DNA of 16,939 nucleotides from a bacterium. Lineage in GTDB: Bacteria; Lindowbacteria; 2-12-FULL-62-27. The translations under genes and the position numbers were made by a program. The first letter of the stretch is position 1, and each line of letters opens with the position of its first letter. Under the pieces are notes generated by a model. The model had not been told where the DNA came from, made no database searches, and saw only the letters and a program-made list of their open reading frames with translations. Positions 1 through 7,463 of the stretch are shown here, one piece after another. The stretch is taken from positions 1 through 16,939 of the forward strand of contig JACQOF010000106.1 of the NCBI GenBank assembly GCA_016202645.1, in the 5' to 3' direction.

Positions 1-1
1 C

Positions 2-2989
2 TACTGGCGCGCCCGCGCCGTCGACGATCTCGGCAACGTCGGCGCCAATTCCGCCATCCGCGGATTTATCGTCGACACCGCCGCGGGCAAGGTAACCCTG
101 TCCACGCCGGCGAGCGGGACAACGACGACGGATACCACGCCAGCCTTCACCTGGAACGCGGTATCGGACAGCGTCGGGATCGATTCGTATGTGGTGGAAG
201 TCTCCACAAGTTCCGCATTCACGGCCTTCGCGTTCGCCGACACGGTGGACGGAACGAAAACCGCCGACACGGTCTCGCCGGGCCTTGCGGCCGATACCTA
301 CTACTGGCGCGTACGCGCGATTGACGACCTTGGCAACGCCGGCGCCAACGCCGACTCGTTCTCCTTCCGAATCGACACGAGCCTCGCCTCCGTCGCGCTC
401 GTCAATCCCGCCGCCGGACATGAAACCAACGCCGTGTCGATCACGTTTGTCTGGAGCGGGACGAACGCCGAAACCTATACCTGGCATCTGTCGAAATCCT
501 CAACATTTGCGACGCTGTCCGACAGCGCGGTCGACACCTCCGTTTCGACCCTGACCCGCACCGTCTCCGCCAATGACTCCTATTACTGGCGCGTGATCGG
601 CCGGAACACATTCGGCAGCTACGACACCACATCCGTGCGCAGCTTTGTGATTGACACGGTCGGCGGCCAGGTGTCGCTCGTCGCGCCGGCCGATGGCCAC
701 GAAACGACGAATACAGCCATCAGCCTTCAGCTTTCAGCTCTCAGCGACAGCGTTGGCATTGACTCATACGTATTCGAGGCGGCGAAGACCACGGCCTTCA
801 CAACCACCGTGTTCGCCGACACGATCGACGGCACGCTCACCACCGACACGATCACGGGGCTCTACAACGACACCTACTACTGGCGAGCCCGCGCCGTCGA
901 CGACCTCGGCAACATCGGCGCGTACTCCGCGGTTCGAGGATTCATCGTCGATACGGCCGTCGCCAAGGTCGCCCTGGCCGGGCCCGCCACCGGAAGCCTC
1001 ACGTCCGATAGCACGCCCACGCTCTCCTGGTCCGCAGTGGCCGACAGCGTCGGAGTGGATTCCTATGTCGTCGAAGTCTCCGCCAGCTCGGCGTTCGCGA
1101 CGATCGCCTTTGTCGACACCGTCGACGGCGCACAGACCTCGGACACCGTCACGCCCGGCCTTCCGGCGGCAACTTACTTCTGGCGCGTCCGGGCCGTGGA
1201 CAACCTGGCCAATATCGGAGCCAATTCGGATTCGTTCACTCTGCAGATCGACACGACCGTTGCCGCAACCCAGCAAAAAGTGGGTTCCATTATTCCCGAC
1301 AGCGGCGATCACCAGATTTCCACAGTGTCCCAGCGGCTCCCGGGCGCCCTCCGCGTGAGAGTCCTTGATACCGGCGGATCCTTCGTTCCCTATTCCCCCG
1401 TCCGGTTTACCGTGGCCTACCCATCGGGAACCGGCGCGTATCTCGGCGCGTCCGCGGGAACGATCCTGACCGCCGGCCTGTCGGACTCGCAGGGATACGT
1501 TTCCGAAACGTTCACGCTCGGAACCGCCGCCGGGGTATACGAAGTCAAAGTCACGTCGGACTCCGCACCGGCCGTCTTCGCCCAGATGGTCGCCTACGCC
1601 GACGGCGTCGAATTCACCGCGACCAAATGGAAAATGATCACGCCGAACAAAACTACTTTAACCGCGTCGGCCGTGTCCGACGCCATCCAGGACGACCTGC
1701 CAGGCGCGTACGTGTTCTGGTGGGACGAGAACGCCGCGTCTGATCCAAACTACTCAAAATACGTCACGCCCTCCTCCATCCAGCGCGGCCGCGCCTACTG
1801 GGTCTACGCCGAGGGCGCCGGGCGTCTCATCACGCAGGGCACGACCGGATTCGACACATTGACGTACGCCCTCAACGCCAATTGGAACATGATCGGCAGC
1901 GGCCAGTATTTCTATGTCGACTGGGATTCCGCCGTGCGGTTCAAGACCGCGGTGTCCGGGCTCCTCACGCCCGCGCAGGCCGCCGCCGCCGGCGTCATCA
2001 AGAACGCCGCGTTCTGGTACAACGGCAACGGCTGGTACTGGGGACCCGACCCGATTTCCCCGAGGTTCTCCAAGATGCACCTGAAACCGGCGATCGGGTT
2101 CGCCCTCTACGCCTATGAATCCTGCACGATGTACGTCTATCCGAATCCCGCCGCGCCGCCCGACACCGCGACTGAAATCTGGGCCCAGGCGCCGCGGCTG
2201 TCGGCGGCCTACGATCCGGCAACCGGACAGGACTGGGCGATCCAGATTCTCGCCCAACGCGGGGAATATCAGGATTTTCAAAATTATGTCGGCGTCAAGA
2301 ATACCGCGGAGGAGGCCGAAGCCGCCAACCTATTCGAGCCGCCCGCGCCGGCCGGCACATTCGTGTCGCTGGCCATCCGGGACGAACACGGCCCGGCCCA
2401 GACGGCAAATTTCGTGCCGCCGATCACGACGTTGAAATCATGGACTCTGAACCTCGTCAGCGACGGCAAGGCCCCGGTCGGCCTGACCATCGACAACATC
2501 GCCGCCATTCCGGCAAAATTTTCCGCCTACCTGATCGGCGGCCCCGACGGCCCGTTGGATCTGCGGAAAAATTCTTCGCTGGAATTGCCGGCCGCAATCT
2601 CCAATCCGTCCCAGGGGGATTCCCTCCGGTCAAAATCCGCGGCCCAGTTGACCCTCGTCATCGGCCTGCCCGAGTATCTCGCCGCGTTCCTCGCCGCGCC
2701 GCTCTCAAAAGACCAGACCTTCGTCTACCCGAATCCCGGGCCGGACGGCACGACCGGGTGGATGACCTTTAAATATAACCTGGGCGCCGCCGGCCCGGTA
2801 ACCATCCGAATTTTCGACGTCGGCGGGCGGCTGGCGCGGGAACTTACCGCGACAGGCGCACCGGGACCCAATACCACAACCTGGGACACGACCGACCGGA
2901 ACGGACGGCGCCTGGGTTCCGGCGCGTACCTCTACATCATCCAGTCCGGCGGAACCAAACTTATCGACAAGCTGGCGATCGTGCGATGA
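2..2989 (+). CDS. Giant surface protein with Ig/FnIII-like repeats, 3' part (5' end outside window)
   Basis: The frame is open from the first bases of the window, so this is the last 995 residues of a longer protein; the first internal ATG (191) is not a real start. Up to nt ~1255 it is built of ~95-residue repeats, each ending in a variant of YYWRVRAxDxLGNxGA followed by an IVDT/RIDT strand. The ends of five repeats are visible (about 2-79, 299-382, 582-657, 872-955, 1175-1255), the usual look of fibronectin/Ig-like domains. Next comes a Big-1-like segment (about 1260-1600), a Trp/Tyr-rich region with NWNMIG-type motifs (1610-2150), a less clear region, and from ~2700 a C-terminal module starting YPNP and ending GAYLYII...KLAIVR, typical of FlgD-Ig/Por-type sorting domains. 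I infer a secreted or surface-attached adhesin or structural protein. It heads the visible five-gene run; its stop overlaps the next start (ATGA). Ligand and exact export route are unknown. Confidence 0.85.
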   Translation, partial: YWRARAVDDLGNVGANSAIRGFIVDTAAGKVTLSTPASGTTTTDTTPAFTWNAVSDSVGIDSYVVEVSTSSAFTAFAFADTVDGTKTADTVSPGLAADTYYWRVRAIDDLGNAGANADSFSFRIDTSLASVALVNPAAGHETNAVSITFVWSGTNAETYTWHLSKSSTFATLSDSAVDTSVSTLTRTVSANDSYYWRVIGRNTFGSYDTTSVRSFVIDTVGGQVSLVAPADGHETTNTAISLQLSALSDSVGIDSYVFEAAKTTAFTTTVFADTIDGTLTTDTITGLYNDTYYWRARAVDDLGNIGAYSAVRGFIVDTAVAKVALAGPATGSLTSDSTPTLSWSAVADSVGVDSYVVEVSASSAFATIAFVDTVDGAQTSDTVTPGLPAATYFWRVRAVDNLANIGANSDSFTLQIDTTVAATQQKVGSIIPDSGDHQISTVSQRLPGALRVRVLDTGGSFVPYSPVRFTVAYPSGTGAYLGASAGTILTAGLSDSQGYVSETFTLGTAAGVYEVKVTSDSAPAVFAQMVAYADGVEFTATKWKMITPNKTTLTASAVSDAIQDDLPGAYVFWWDENAASDPNYSKYVTPSSIQRGRAYWVYAEGAGRLITQGTTGFDTLTYALNANWNMIGSGQYFYVDWDSAVRFKTAVSGLLTPAQAAAAGVIKNAAFWYNGNGWYWGPDPISPRFSKMHLKPAIGFALYAYESCTMYVYPNPAAPPDTATEIWAQAPRLSAAYDPATGQDWAIQILAQRGEYQDFQNYVGVKNTAEEAEAANLFEPPAPAGTFVSLAIRDEHGPAQTANFVPPITTLKSWTLNLVSDGKAPVGLTIDNIAAIPAKFSAYLIGGPDGPLDLRKNSSLELPAAISNPSQGDSLRSKSAAQLTLVIGLPEYLAAFLAAPLSKDQTFVYPNPGPDGTTGWMTFKYNLGAAGPVTIRIFDVGGRLARELTATGAPGPNTTTWDTTDRNGRRLGSGAYLYIIQSGGTKLIDKLAIVR
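725..745. repeat. Three heptamer repeats (YttcagC type) inside a surface-protein Ig-like repeat
   Basis: Heptamers cttcagc, tttcagc and tctcagc follow each other directly at 725-745. They lie in the fourth visible Ig-like repeat, where sister repeats carry the pattern TLSW/AFTW before the conserved DSVGxD. Here the residues read LQLSALS, so the simple repeat has replaced the usual strand without breaking the frame. Confidence 0.5.
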
Positions 2990-4554
2990 GTCCTTTGACA
3001 GGGAGAAAGGGAGAAAGGGAGAAAGGGAGAAAGTTAGACAGAGAAATACCGGAGAAGGTCTGTCCTATCTCCCTCTCTCCCTCTCTCCCTTTCTCCCTTC
3101 TTTTCTCCCTGGCCTTTCTCCCTCTCTCCCTTTCTCCCTTTCTCCCCGCTCAGGCGCAGATGTCCCAGGAGGAACTCCGCCGGGAACAGCAGGAAACCAT
3201 CGAGGAACTCCGCGGGACAGAGGACGTGTCCGGCAGCGCCAACCGGCTATGGGGCGCGCTGGCCCGCGGCACGGGTTGGAAATTCATCTATGGCGGGTGG
3301 TACTCGCCCTCGTACGTCTTCTCCAACCAGAACGACCGCGACCGAAAAACACAGGACCTCCTCGACCACGCCTGGGAAAACGACCTGAAACTCTTCCTCA
3401 ACAGCCAGAGCGGCACGGGAAAGACAAAAATTTACTTCCGCGCGGGCACACAGCTCACCCAGAACGCCAAAATCTCACCGGCCGTCGCGCGGTCCAACTG
3501 GGTCCAGCCCGGGATTGAAATGTTCTATATCGAACGCGGATTCGGGAACAAATCCTTCCGGCAAAAATGGACTCTGGGCCGGCAGTACGTGAAAGTCAAA
3601 AACACCCTCGCCTTCGGGCTCGTCGCGGACGGGATCGATTACGAACTCAAAACCCGCCGGCAGGCGGCGCAGCTCTTCCTCCTCCGCCAGAAACCGGGTG
3701 ACGACAACGTCGATTTTCTGGCCCCGCGGGCCGGCCGGTCCAAACGGTGGTTCTACGGCGCCGAATACAACATCCGGTACCTCGCGCTCCAGCAGGCCAA
3801 TGTTTTCGCGGTCGGCAACATAGACGCCAACGACGACGCGCCGGACGCCGAAGGCCAGCGGCACCGGTTCGACTCCCTCTACCTCGGCCTCACGTTCTAC
3901 GGCAGTGTCTTTTCCCGGCTGGAATATGAATTCCAGTACATCAAGGAATTTGGGACGACGTTCTCCGACAGCGGAAATCTTCCGGGCACCGCGGTGGACG
4001 TGAACGCGCAGGCGCTGTACGCGGGCTTCAAATACTATTTCTACAGCGACCTCAAACCCGTCGCCCACCTCGACTACCTCTACGGCAGCGGAGATGACGA
4101 CGCCGTCGGAAATGTCTTTTCAACTTCCGGCGGCAGCGGATCGGCCGCGGGCAGCGGCGCGGGCGGCAGTGACAGGCGCTTTATTCCGTTTGGCGGAAAA
4201 AATCTCGGCTACGCCCTCGCGCCCACTCTCACCAATCTCCATGTCGTCAAAACAGGCATCAGCGTCAAACCCTTCGGCTGGTCCAAAAGCCGGGTTTGGA
4301 AGGACATCAAAATTCATCCGCAGTATTACATGTTCTGGCGCGACAAGGCCGCCGGCGCCGCGTCCGACCCCTACATGCTCCGGGGGGCCGGATCATCCCG
4401 GCGAGTGGGCGATGAGATTGATTTATCCGTCACGTGGCGGCTGATGAGCGATGTGAACTATACTCTCAAGTTCGGTTTCTTCAATCCCGGCCCGGCCTAC
4501 GCGACCCGGTCGGACGAGACGTTTGTCAGGCTGAAATTTTCGATTGATCTATAG
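2986..4554 (+). CDS. Outer-membrane beta-barrel protein, alginate-export-like
   Basis: A 522-residue protein. Residues ~28-54 form a hydrophobic stretch followed by PAQAQ, a plausible signal-peptidase I site near residue 57. The n-region is unusually long and is encoded by a purine satellite, the h-region by a pyrimidine satellite. The mature part is rich in alternating aromatic/polar strands (for example FYGAEYNIRYLAL, LYAGFKYYFYSD, YTLKFGFFNPG) and ends in a strand finishing KFSIDL, as barrels do. The pattern, with conserved GxQ/GRQ and YxYGSGD segments, resembles the alginate export (AlgE-like) barrel family, so export or uptake of a polymer or small solute through the outer membrane is likely; the substrate cannot be read. 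The ATG overlaps the preceding stop (ATGA), suggesting translational coupling. No other in-frame start lies upstream of the hydrophobic segment except TTG four codons in. Family call tentative; outer-membrane location more certain. Confidence 0.75.
   Translation: MSPLTGRKGEREKGRKLDREIPEKVCPISLSPSLPFSLLFSLAFLPLSLSPFLPAQAQMSQEELRREQQETIEELRGTEDVSGSANRLWGALARGTGWKFIYGGWYSPSYVFSNQNDRDRKTQDLLDHAWENDLKLFLNSQSGTGKTKIYFRAGTQLTQNAKISPAVARSNWVQPGIEMFYIERGFGNKSFRQKWTLGRQYVKVKNTLAFGLVADGIDYELKTRRQAAQLFLLRQKPGDDNVDFLAPRAGRSKRWFYGAEYNIRYLALQQANVFAVGNIDANDDAPDAEGQRHRFDSLYLGLTFYGSVFSRLEYEFQYIKEFGTTFSDSGNLPGTAVDVNAQALYAGFKYYFYSDLKPVAHLDYLYGSGDDDAVGNVFSTSGGSGSAAGSGAGGSDRRFIPFGGKNLGYALAPTLTNLHVVKTGISVKPFGWSKSRVWKDIKIHPQYYMFWRDKAAGAASDPYMLRGAGSSRRVGDEIDLSVTWRLMSDVNYTLKFGFFNPGPAYATRSDETFVRLKFSIDL
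3001..3032 (+). repeat. Purine satellite, four perfect copies of gggagaaa
   Basis: Four uninterrupted copies of the 8-mer gggagaaa lie 15 nt after the start codon of the barrel gene and encode a basic stretch (GRKGEREKGRK). The four GGG runs separated by 5-nt spacers fit the usual G-quadruplex rule. The reverse complement of the same 8-mer dominates 3068-3147, so the two arms can pair in DNA or mRNA. Confidence 0.9.
3068..3147 (+). repeat. Pyrimidine satellite, imperfect copies of tctccctt/tctccctc
   Basis: About nine imperfect copies of tctccct(t/c), interrupted once by ctggcc, form an almost pure pyrimidine tract. It is the reverse complement of the gggagaaa array at 3001-3032; the last ~17 bases match two array units perfectly. 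In the gene frame it encodes a Ser/Leu/Pro/Phe-rich hydrophobic stretch that acts as the core of the signal peptide of the barrel protein. Confidence 0.9.
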
Positions 4555-4585
4555 ATCGCTGTGAAACGCGAACAACCATTTGAAC

Positions 4586-4591
4586 AGGAGG
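4586..4591 (+). promoter_or_regulatory. Strong Shine-Dalgarno (aggagg) setting the first FecR gene start
   Basis: AGGAGG lies 8 nt before ATG 4600. This supports ATG 4600 rather than the in-frame GTG at 4561, which has no comparable site and would put a charged 13-residue extension before the signal peptide. Confidence 0.8.
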
Positions 4592-4599
4592 AATCGAAA

Positions 4600-5241
4600 A
4601 TGAAACAGTGGACAGGAAGGATCCGATGGTTCGGATTCGTTTTGGGCCTCGCGGCTGCGACCGCCTTTATCGGCGGCGAGATTCAGCGGGCCTTTTCGGC
4701 GGAAGTTGCCGGGGGCATGCTGAGAATTTTGGAGGGAAGCGTCGAGGTCAAGCGGCGCGGGGAGGAAAACTGGGTTGAGGTCAAGAAGGTCGTCAAGGTC
4801 GGCCCCGGAGACATCATCTCGACGGGGATTGACGGAAAGGCGCTCCTGAATTTCAAGAACAGCGAAACCAAAATCGATCCCCTCACGCAGTTTGTCGTCG
4901 GACGGAGCATCCGGTCCGACACCGAGATCTATACGGAGCTGTATCTCCTCAGCGGAAAGGTTTCGTCCCACGTGACCAAGACGCGTATCTCGGGCATCCG
5001 GAACCGGTTCAACGTCATCACGCCCACCGCCGTCGTCGGCGTCCGGGGCACGATCCAGACAGTCGAGTACAGCCCCGGCATGGGCACCAACGCCGACATC
5101 AAGGATGGCAAGGGATTCGCGGCGCCGCTGCCGGTCGACCAGCTTCCGCCCGGCGTCCTGGAACTGCTTGGCATCACCAAGTCCGACACGGGAACCAAAC
5201 GGGACACCGATCAGACGCAGACCAAGAAGGCGGGCCGCTAG
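4600..5241 (+). CDS. Secreted FecR-domain protein (first of tandem pair)
   Basis: 213 residues. An N-terminal signal peptide (KQWTGRIRW, hydrophobic 11-27, AFSA before EV near residue 34) sends it across the inner membrane. Residues ~40-155 carry the FecR fold: a GSVEV...GEENWVEV strand pair, VGPGDIISTG, a LTQFVVGRSI segment and the family hallmark TPTAVVGVRGT at 141-151. The tail (~160-213) is short and charged. Classical FecR is an inner-membrane anti-sigma sensor with a cytoplasmic N-terminus. Here there is no such domain and no sigma factor nearby, so a role as periplasmic/envelope scaffold or binding module is inferred. Starts 45 nt after the barrel gene and ends 9 nt before its paralogue, so all are probably cotranscribed. 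Domain call firm, function unknown. Confidence 0.85.
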   Translation: MKQWTGRIRWFGFVLGLAAATAFIGGEIQRAFSAEVAGGMLRILEGSVEVKRRGEENWVEVKKVVKVGPGDIISTGIDGKALLNFKNSETKIDPLTQFVVGRSIRSDTEIYTELYLLSGKVSSHVTKTRISGIRNRFNVITPTAVVGVRGTIQTVEYSPGMGTNADIKDGKGFAAPLPVDQLPPGVLELLGITKSDTGTKRDTDQTQTKKAGR

Positions 5242-5250
5242 AGGACACGG

Positions 5251-6429
5251 ATGGAGACCGCCATGCGGACGACCCCGGATCGAGGATGGTTCCACGCCCT
5301 CGCGCTGGCGGTTCTTCTTGCCCTCTGCCCGCCGGCGCAGTCGGCGGAGATCGTGGAGGGATTTTTGGCGGACGTTTCCGGGGACGTTGAAGTCCAGAAA
5401 CGCGGCGGCAAGACCTGGATGCGCGCGTATGAGGGAATGCGGATATCGCCCGGCGACCAGATATCGACGGGCATCAACGGCGCCGCCGTCCTGAAAATTC
5501 AGGACAGCAAAACCTCCATTTCCCCCCTCACACAATTCGTCGTCGGACGAAGCATCCAATCGACAACCCAGGTCTACACGGAACTCTTTTTGAGCGTCGG
5601 AAAGGTTGTCTCAAGCGTTTCGAAGGAAACCGGACGCGAAAACCGGTTTAATGTCGTCACCCCAACCGCCGTCGTCGGCGTCCGGGGAACCGAACAGACC
5701 GTCGGACACTTCCCGGGAATCGGGACCGAGGCCAACATTCGGGACGGCAGGGGATTCGCCGCGCCGGCGCCGGCCGACGCGCTTCCCGCTCCGGTGAAAG
5801 CCGTCCTCGGAATTTCCCCTTCCAAACTGGCGGAGGATGGAAACGGGAAGGACGACAAGGACAAGGATAAGGACAAGAAAAAGAAAAAGGAAAAGAAAAA
5901 GGGATCCATCTCCGACGAAGGCGAGGAGACGGACAAGGAGCGCGGCGAGTTGTCAGCCGAGGGGGGCGAGGCGGGACCGGTCACGACGGAACTGGCCGTC
6001 GAGGAATTCAACGCCTGGCTCGATCTGTTCGATCAGAGCCTGACGCCCGACGCCGGAGTTCTGGACATGGGCGTCCTGAACGACAAGACCCTCGAGTTCG
6101 TCGTCCCGGTTGACGACGGACTTCGAATAACGATTGGCGATATCAACAATCCCGACGCCTTCATCACCACCGCCGTGACCCAGCAGGCCGACGCCCAGTC
6201 CGACATCACGCCCGGGGGGCTGTCCCCGGCGGAGGCCCAGGAGGCGCTGACATCCATCGAGGCCGTCGACGCGCCCGTCAGCATCAGCGTCATTGAGGAA
6301 CAGTCGACGTTCGCCGAGGTTAACGAGGACGTCACGCAGGAGTCCACCTCCCAGGGCGGAGTTCCGCCGGGAAACACACTTGTCATCCCTCCGGGGCTGC
6401 CCGATCTCAACACCACCAACCCCCCATGA
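5251..6429 (+). CDS. Secreted FecR-domain protein with Lys-rich linker and C-terminal extension (second of pair)
   Basis: 392 residues. Signal peptide at 1-32 (hydrophobic ALALAVLLAL, then PAQSA before EI). The FecR domain (~35-150) parallels the upstream gene closely: GDQISTGINGAA, LTQFVVGRSI and TPTAVVGVRGT are shared or nearly so, as is the following DGxGFAAPxPxDxLP stretch, so the pair arose by tandem duplication. It then diverges: residues ~200-217 are a Lys/Asp/Glu run, followed by an acidic, Gln/Thr-rich C-terminal region (~235-392) I do not recognise, ending NTTNPP. The charged run probably acts as a linker or binds an acidic polymer. ATG 5251 follows gagg at 6 nt; ATG 5263 also has ggag at 6 nt and would work. 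The stop overlaps the next start by ATGA. Confidence 0.85.
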   Translation: METAMRTTPDRGWFHALALAVLLALCPPAQSAEIVEGFLADVSGDVEVQKRGGKTWMRAYEGMRISPGDQISTGINGAAVLKIQDSKTSISPLTQFVVGRSIQSTTQVYTELFLSVGKVVSSVSKETGRENRFNVVTPTAVVGVRGTEQTVGHFPGIGTEANIRDGRGFAAPAPADALPAPVKAVLGISPSKLAEDGNGKDDKDKDKDKKKKKEKKKGSISDEGEETDKERGELSAEGGEAGPVTTELAVEEFNAWLDLFDQSLTPDAGVLDMGVLNDKTLEFVVPVDDGLRITIGDINNPDAFITTAVTQQADAQSDITPGGLSPAEAQEALTSIEAVDAPVSISVIEEQSTFAEVNEDVTQESTSQGGVPPGNTLVIPPGLPDLNTTNPP

Positions 6430-7463
6430 ACACGTCCTTCGTCCGGCTGGCGATGTTTTTGTTCTCCATATACGCTGTGAGTTTCATCCTGACCGCGTTC
6501 TATCTTCGCGGCGGCGGCCCCCCGGATCTGTACGTCTCCGGCGTTCAAGCCGAAGGCCTCGTCGTCGGCCGGTTACCAATGCCCGTGGAATTTTCGGACG
6601 CCGCGCCCATTCCCGGAAAAAACGCCGCGCTCATCGTCGAGGACGAAAGCAAGGATTCCCTGTTTGTCCTGACCTTCGGCCCTGACAGATCCGCGCCCGA
6701 CACGATGGAATGGATTCCCCTGCCGGCCGGATTTCATCTCAAGGACATGGAAGGAATCGCCGTGGACGGTAGAGGGTTCGTGTACGTGGTCTCATCTCAT
6801 TCCCTGAATTCAGAGGGCAAACCCCGGCGCGGGAGCGCCCTGGCTAGAATGAGCTTGGAATCGAACGGCGACCTCCGTGGCGCTGATACCATTTCGGATC
6901 TCCGGGACTGGCTCGAATCGGAAATTCCGGAAATTGCCGCGGTCCGAACTCTCCCGACCGATGCCGGGGGATTAAATATTGAGGGACTCGCCTACGACCC
7001 GGACAGGGAACGGCTCCTCTTGGGACTGCGCGGCCCGCTCTGGGGAAATCACCCAGCCCTCATTCCCATCCGCCTCAAAACGCCAAACGGCCCCTTTCGC
7101 CGGGACGCCCTCGAATTGGAGGAGCCTATCGTGCTCGACACCATCTCCGGATTCGGCGTCCGGGCCATCTCGTATGACGGGCCTTCAAAGAGTTTCTGGA
7201 TCCTGACCGGCGGAGGCGGGGATTCGAAAAAAACAAAAAACCGCTTTCAGGTCTGGCGGTGGGACGGCACGGACCAGCCGCCCCGGGCCGTTGACGGCAT
7301 CCGGTTTGACAAAAAAATCAAAACCCGCCGATCAAGCCTAAAATTTCATCCGGAGGGAATCTGCATCCTGCACCCGGCAAACGCCGACCCGGTTCTGCTG
7401 ATCGTGGCGGACGGGTGCCCCTTCTATTTTAAAATGGACCTGCCCGGGAAATTATTGGAATAA
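6426..7463 (+). CDS. DUF3616 family protein, membrane-anchored or secreted
   Basis: 345 residues. A hydrophobic segment at ~7-26 (uncleaved anchor or signal peptide; no clear cleavage site) is followed by a domain with the marks of DUF3616: KDMEGIAVDGRGFVYVVSSHS near 106-126, GGLNIEGLAYDP and LLLGLRGPL at ~181-205, GFGVRAISYD, and a closing RFQVWRWDG. Repeated strand motifs such as EGIAVDG and EGLAYDP look like beta-propeller blades, as in phytase-like/SdiA-regulated proteins. No enzymatic activity is established for the family. The ATGA overlap with the second FecR gene places it at the end of the plus-strand run. Its last 12 bases overlap the 3' end of the convergent membrane-protein gene. 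Family assignment good, function unknown. Confidence 0.82.
   Translation: MNTSFVRLAMFLFSIYAVSFILTAFYLRGGGPPDLYVSGVQAEGLVVGRLPMPVEFSDAAPIPGKNAALIVEDESKDSLFVLTFGPDRSAPDTMEWIPLPAGFHLKDMEGIAVDGRGFVYVVSSHSLNSEGKPRRGSALARMSLESNGDLRGADTISDLRDWLESEIPEIAAVRTLPTDAGGLNIEGLAYDPDRERLLLGLRGPLWGNHPALIPIRLKTPNGPFRRDALELEEPIVLDTISGFGVRAISYDGPSKSFWILTGGGGDSKKTKNRFQVWRWDGTDQPPRAVDGIRFDKKIKTRRSSLKFHPEGICILHPANADPVLLIVADGCPFYFKMDLPGKLLE

Noticed and set aside
2-1255. CRISPR-like array from the regularly spaced repeats
   Set aside because: The spacing (~290 bp) and open frame show protein-domain repeats, not CRISPR repeats.
4549-5559. Minus-strand open frame of 336 codons across the two FecR genes
   Set aside because: Antisense shadow over conserved FecR domains; no recognisable domain.
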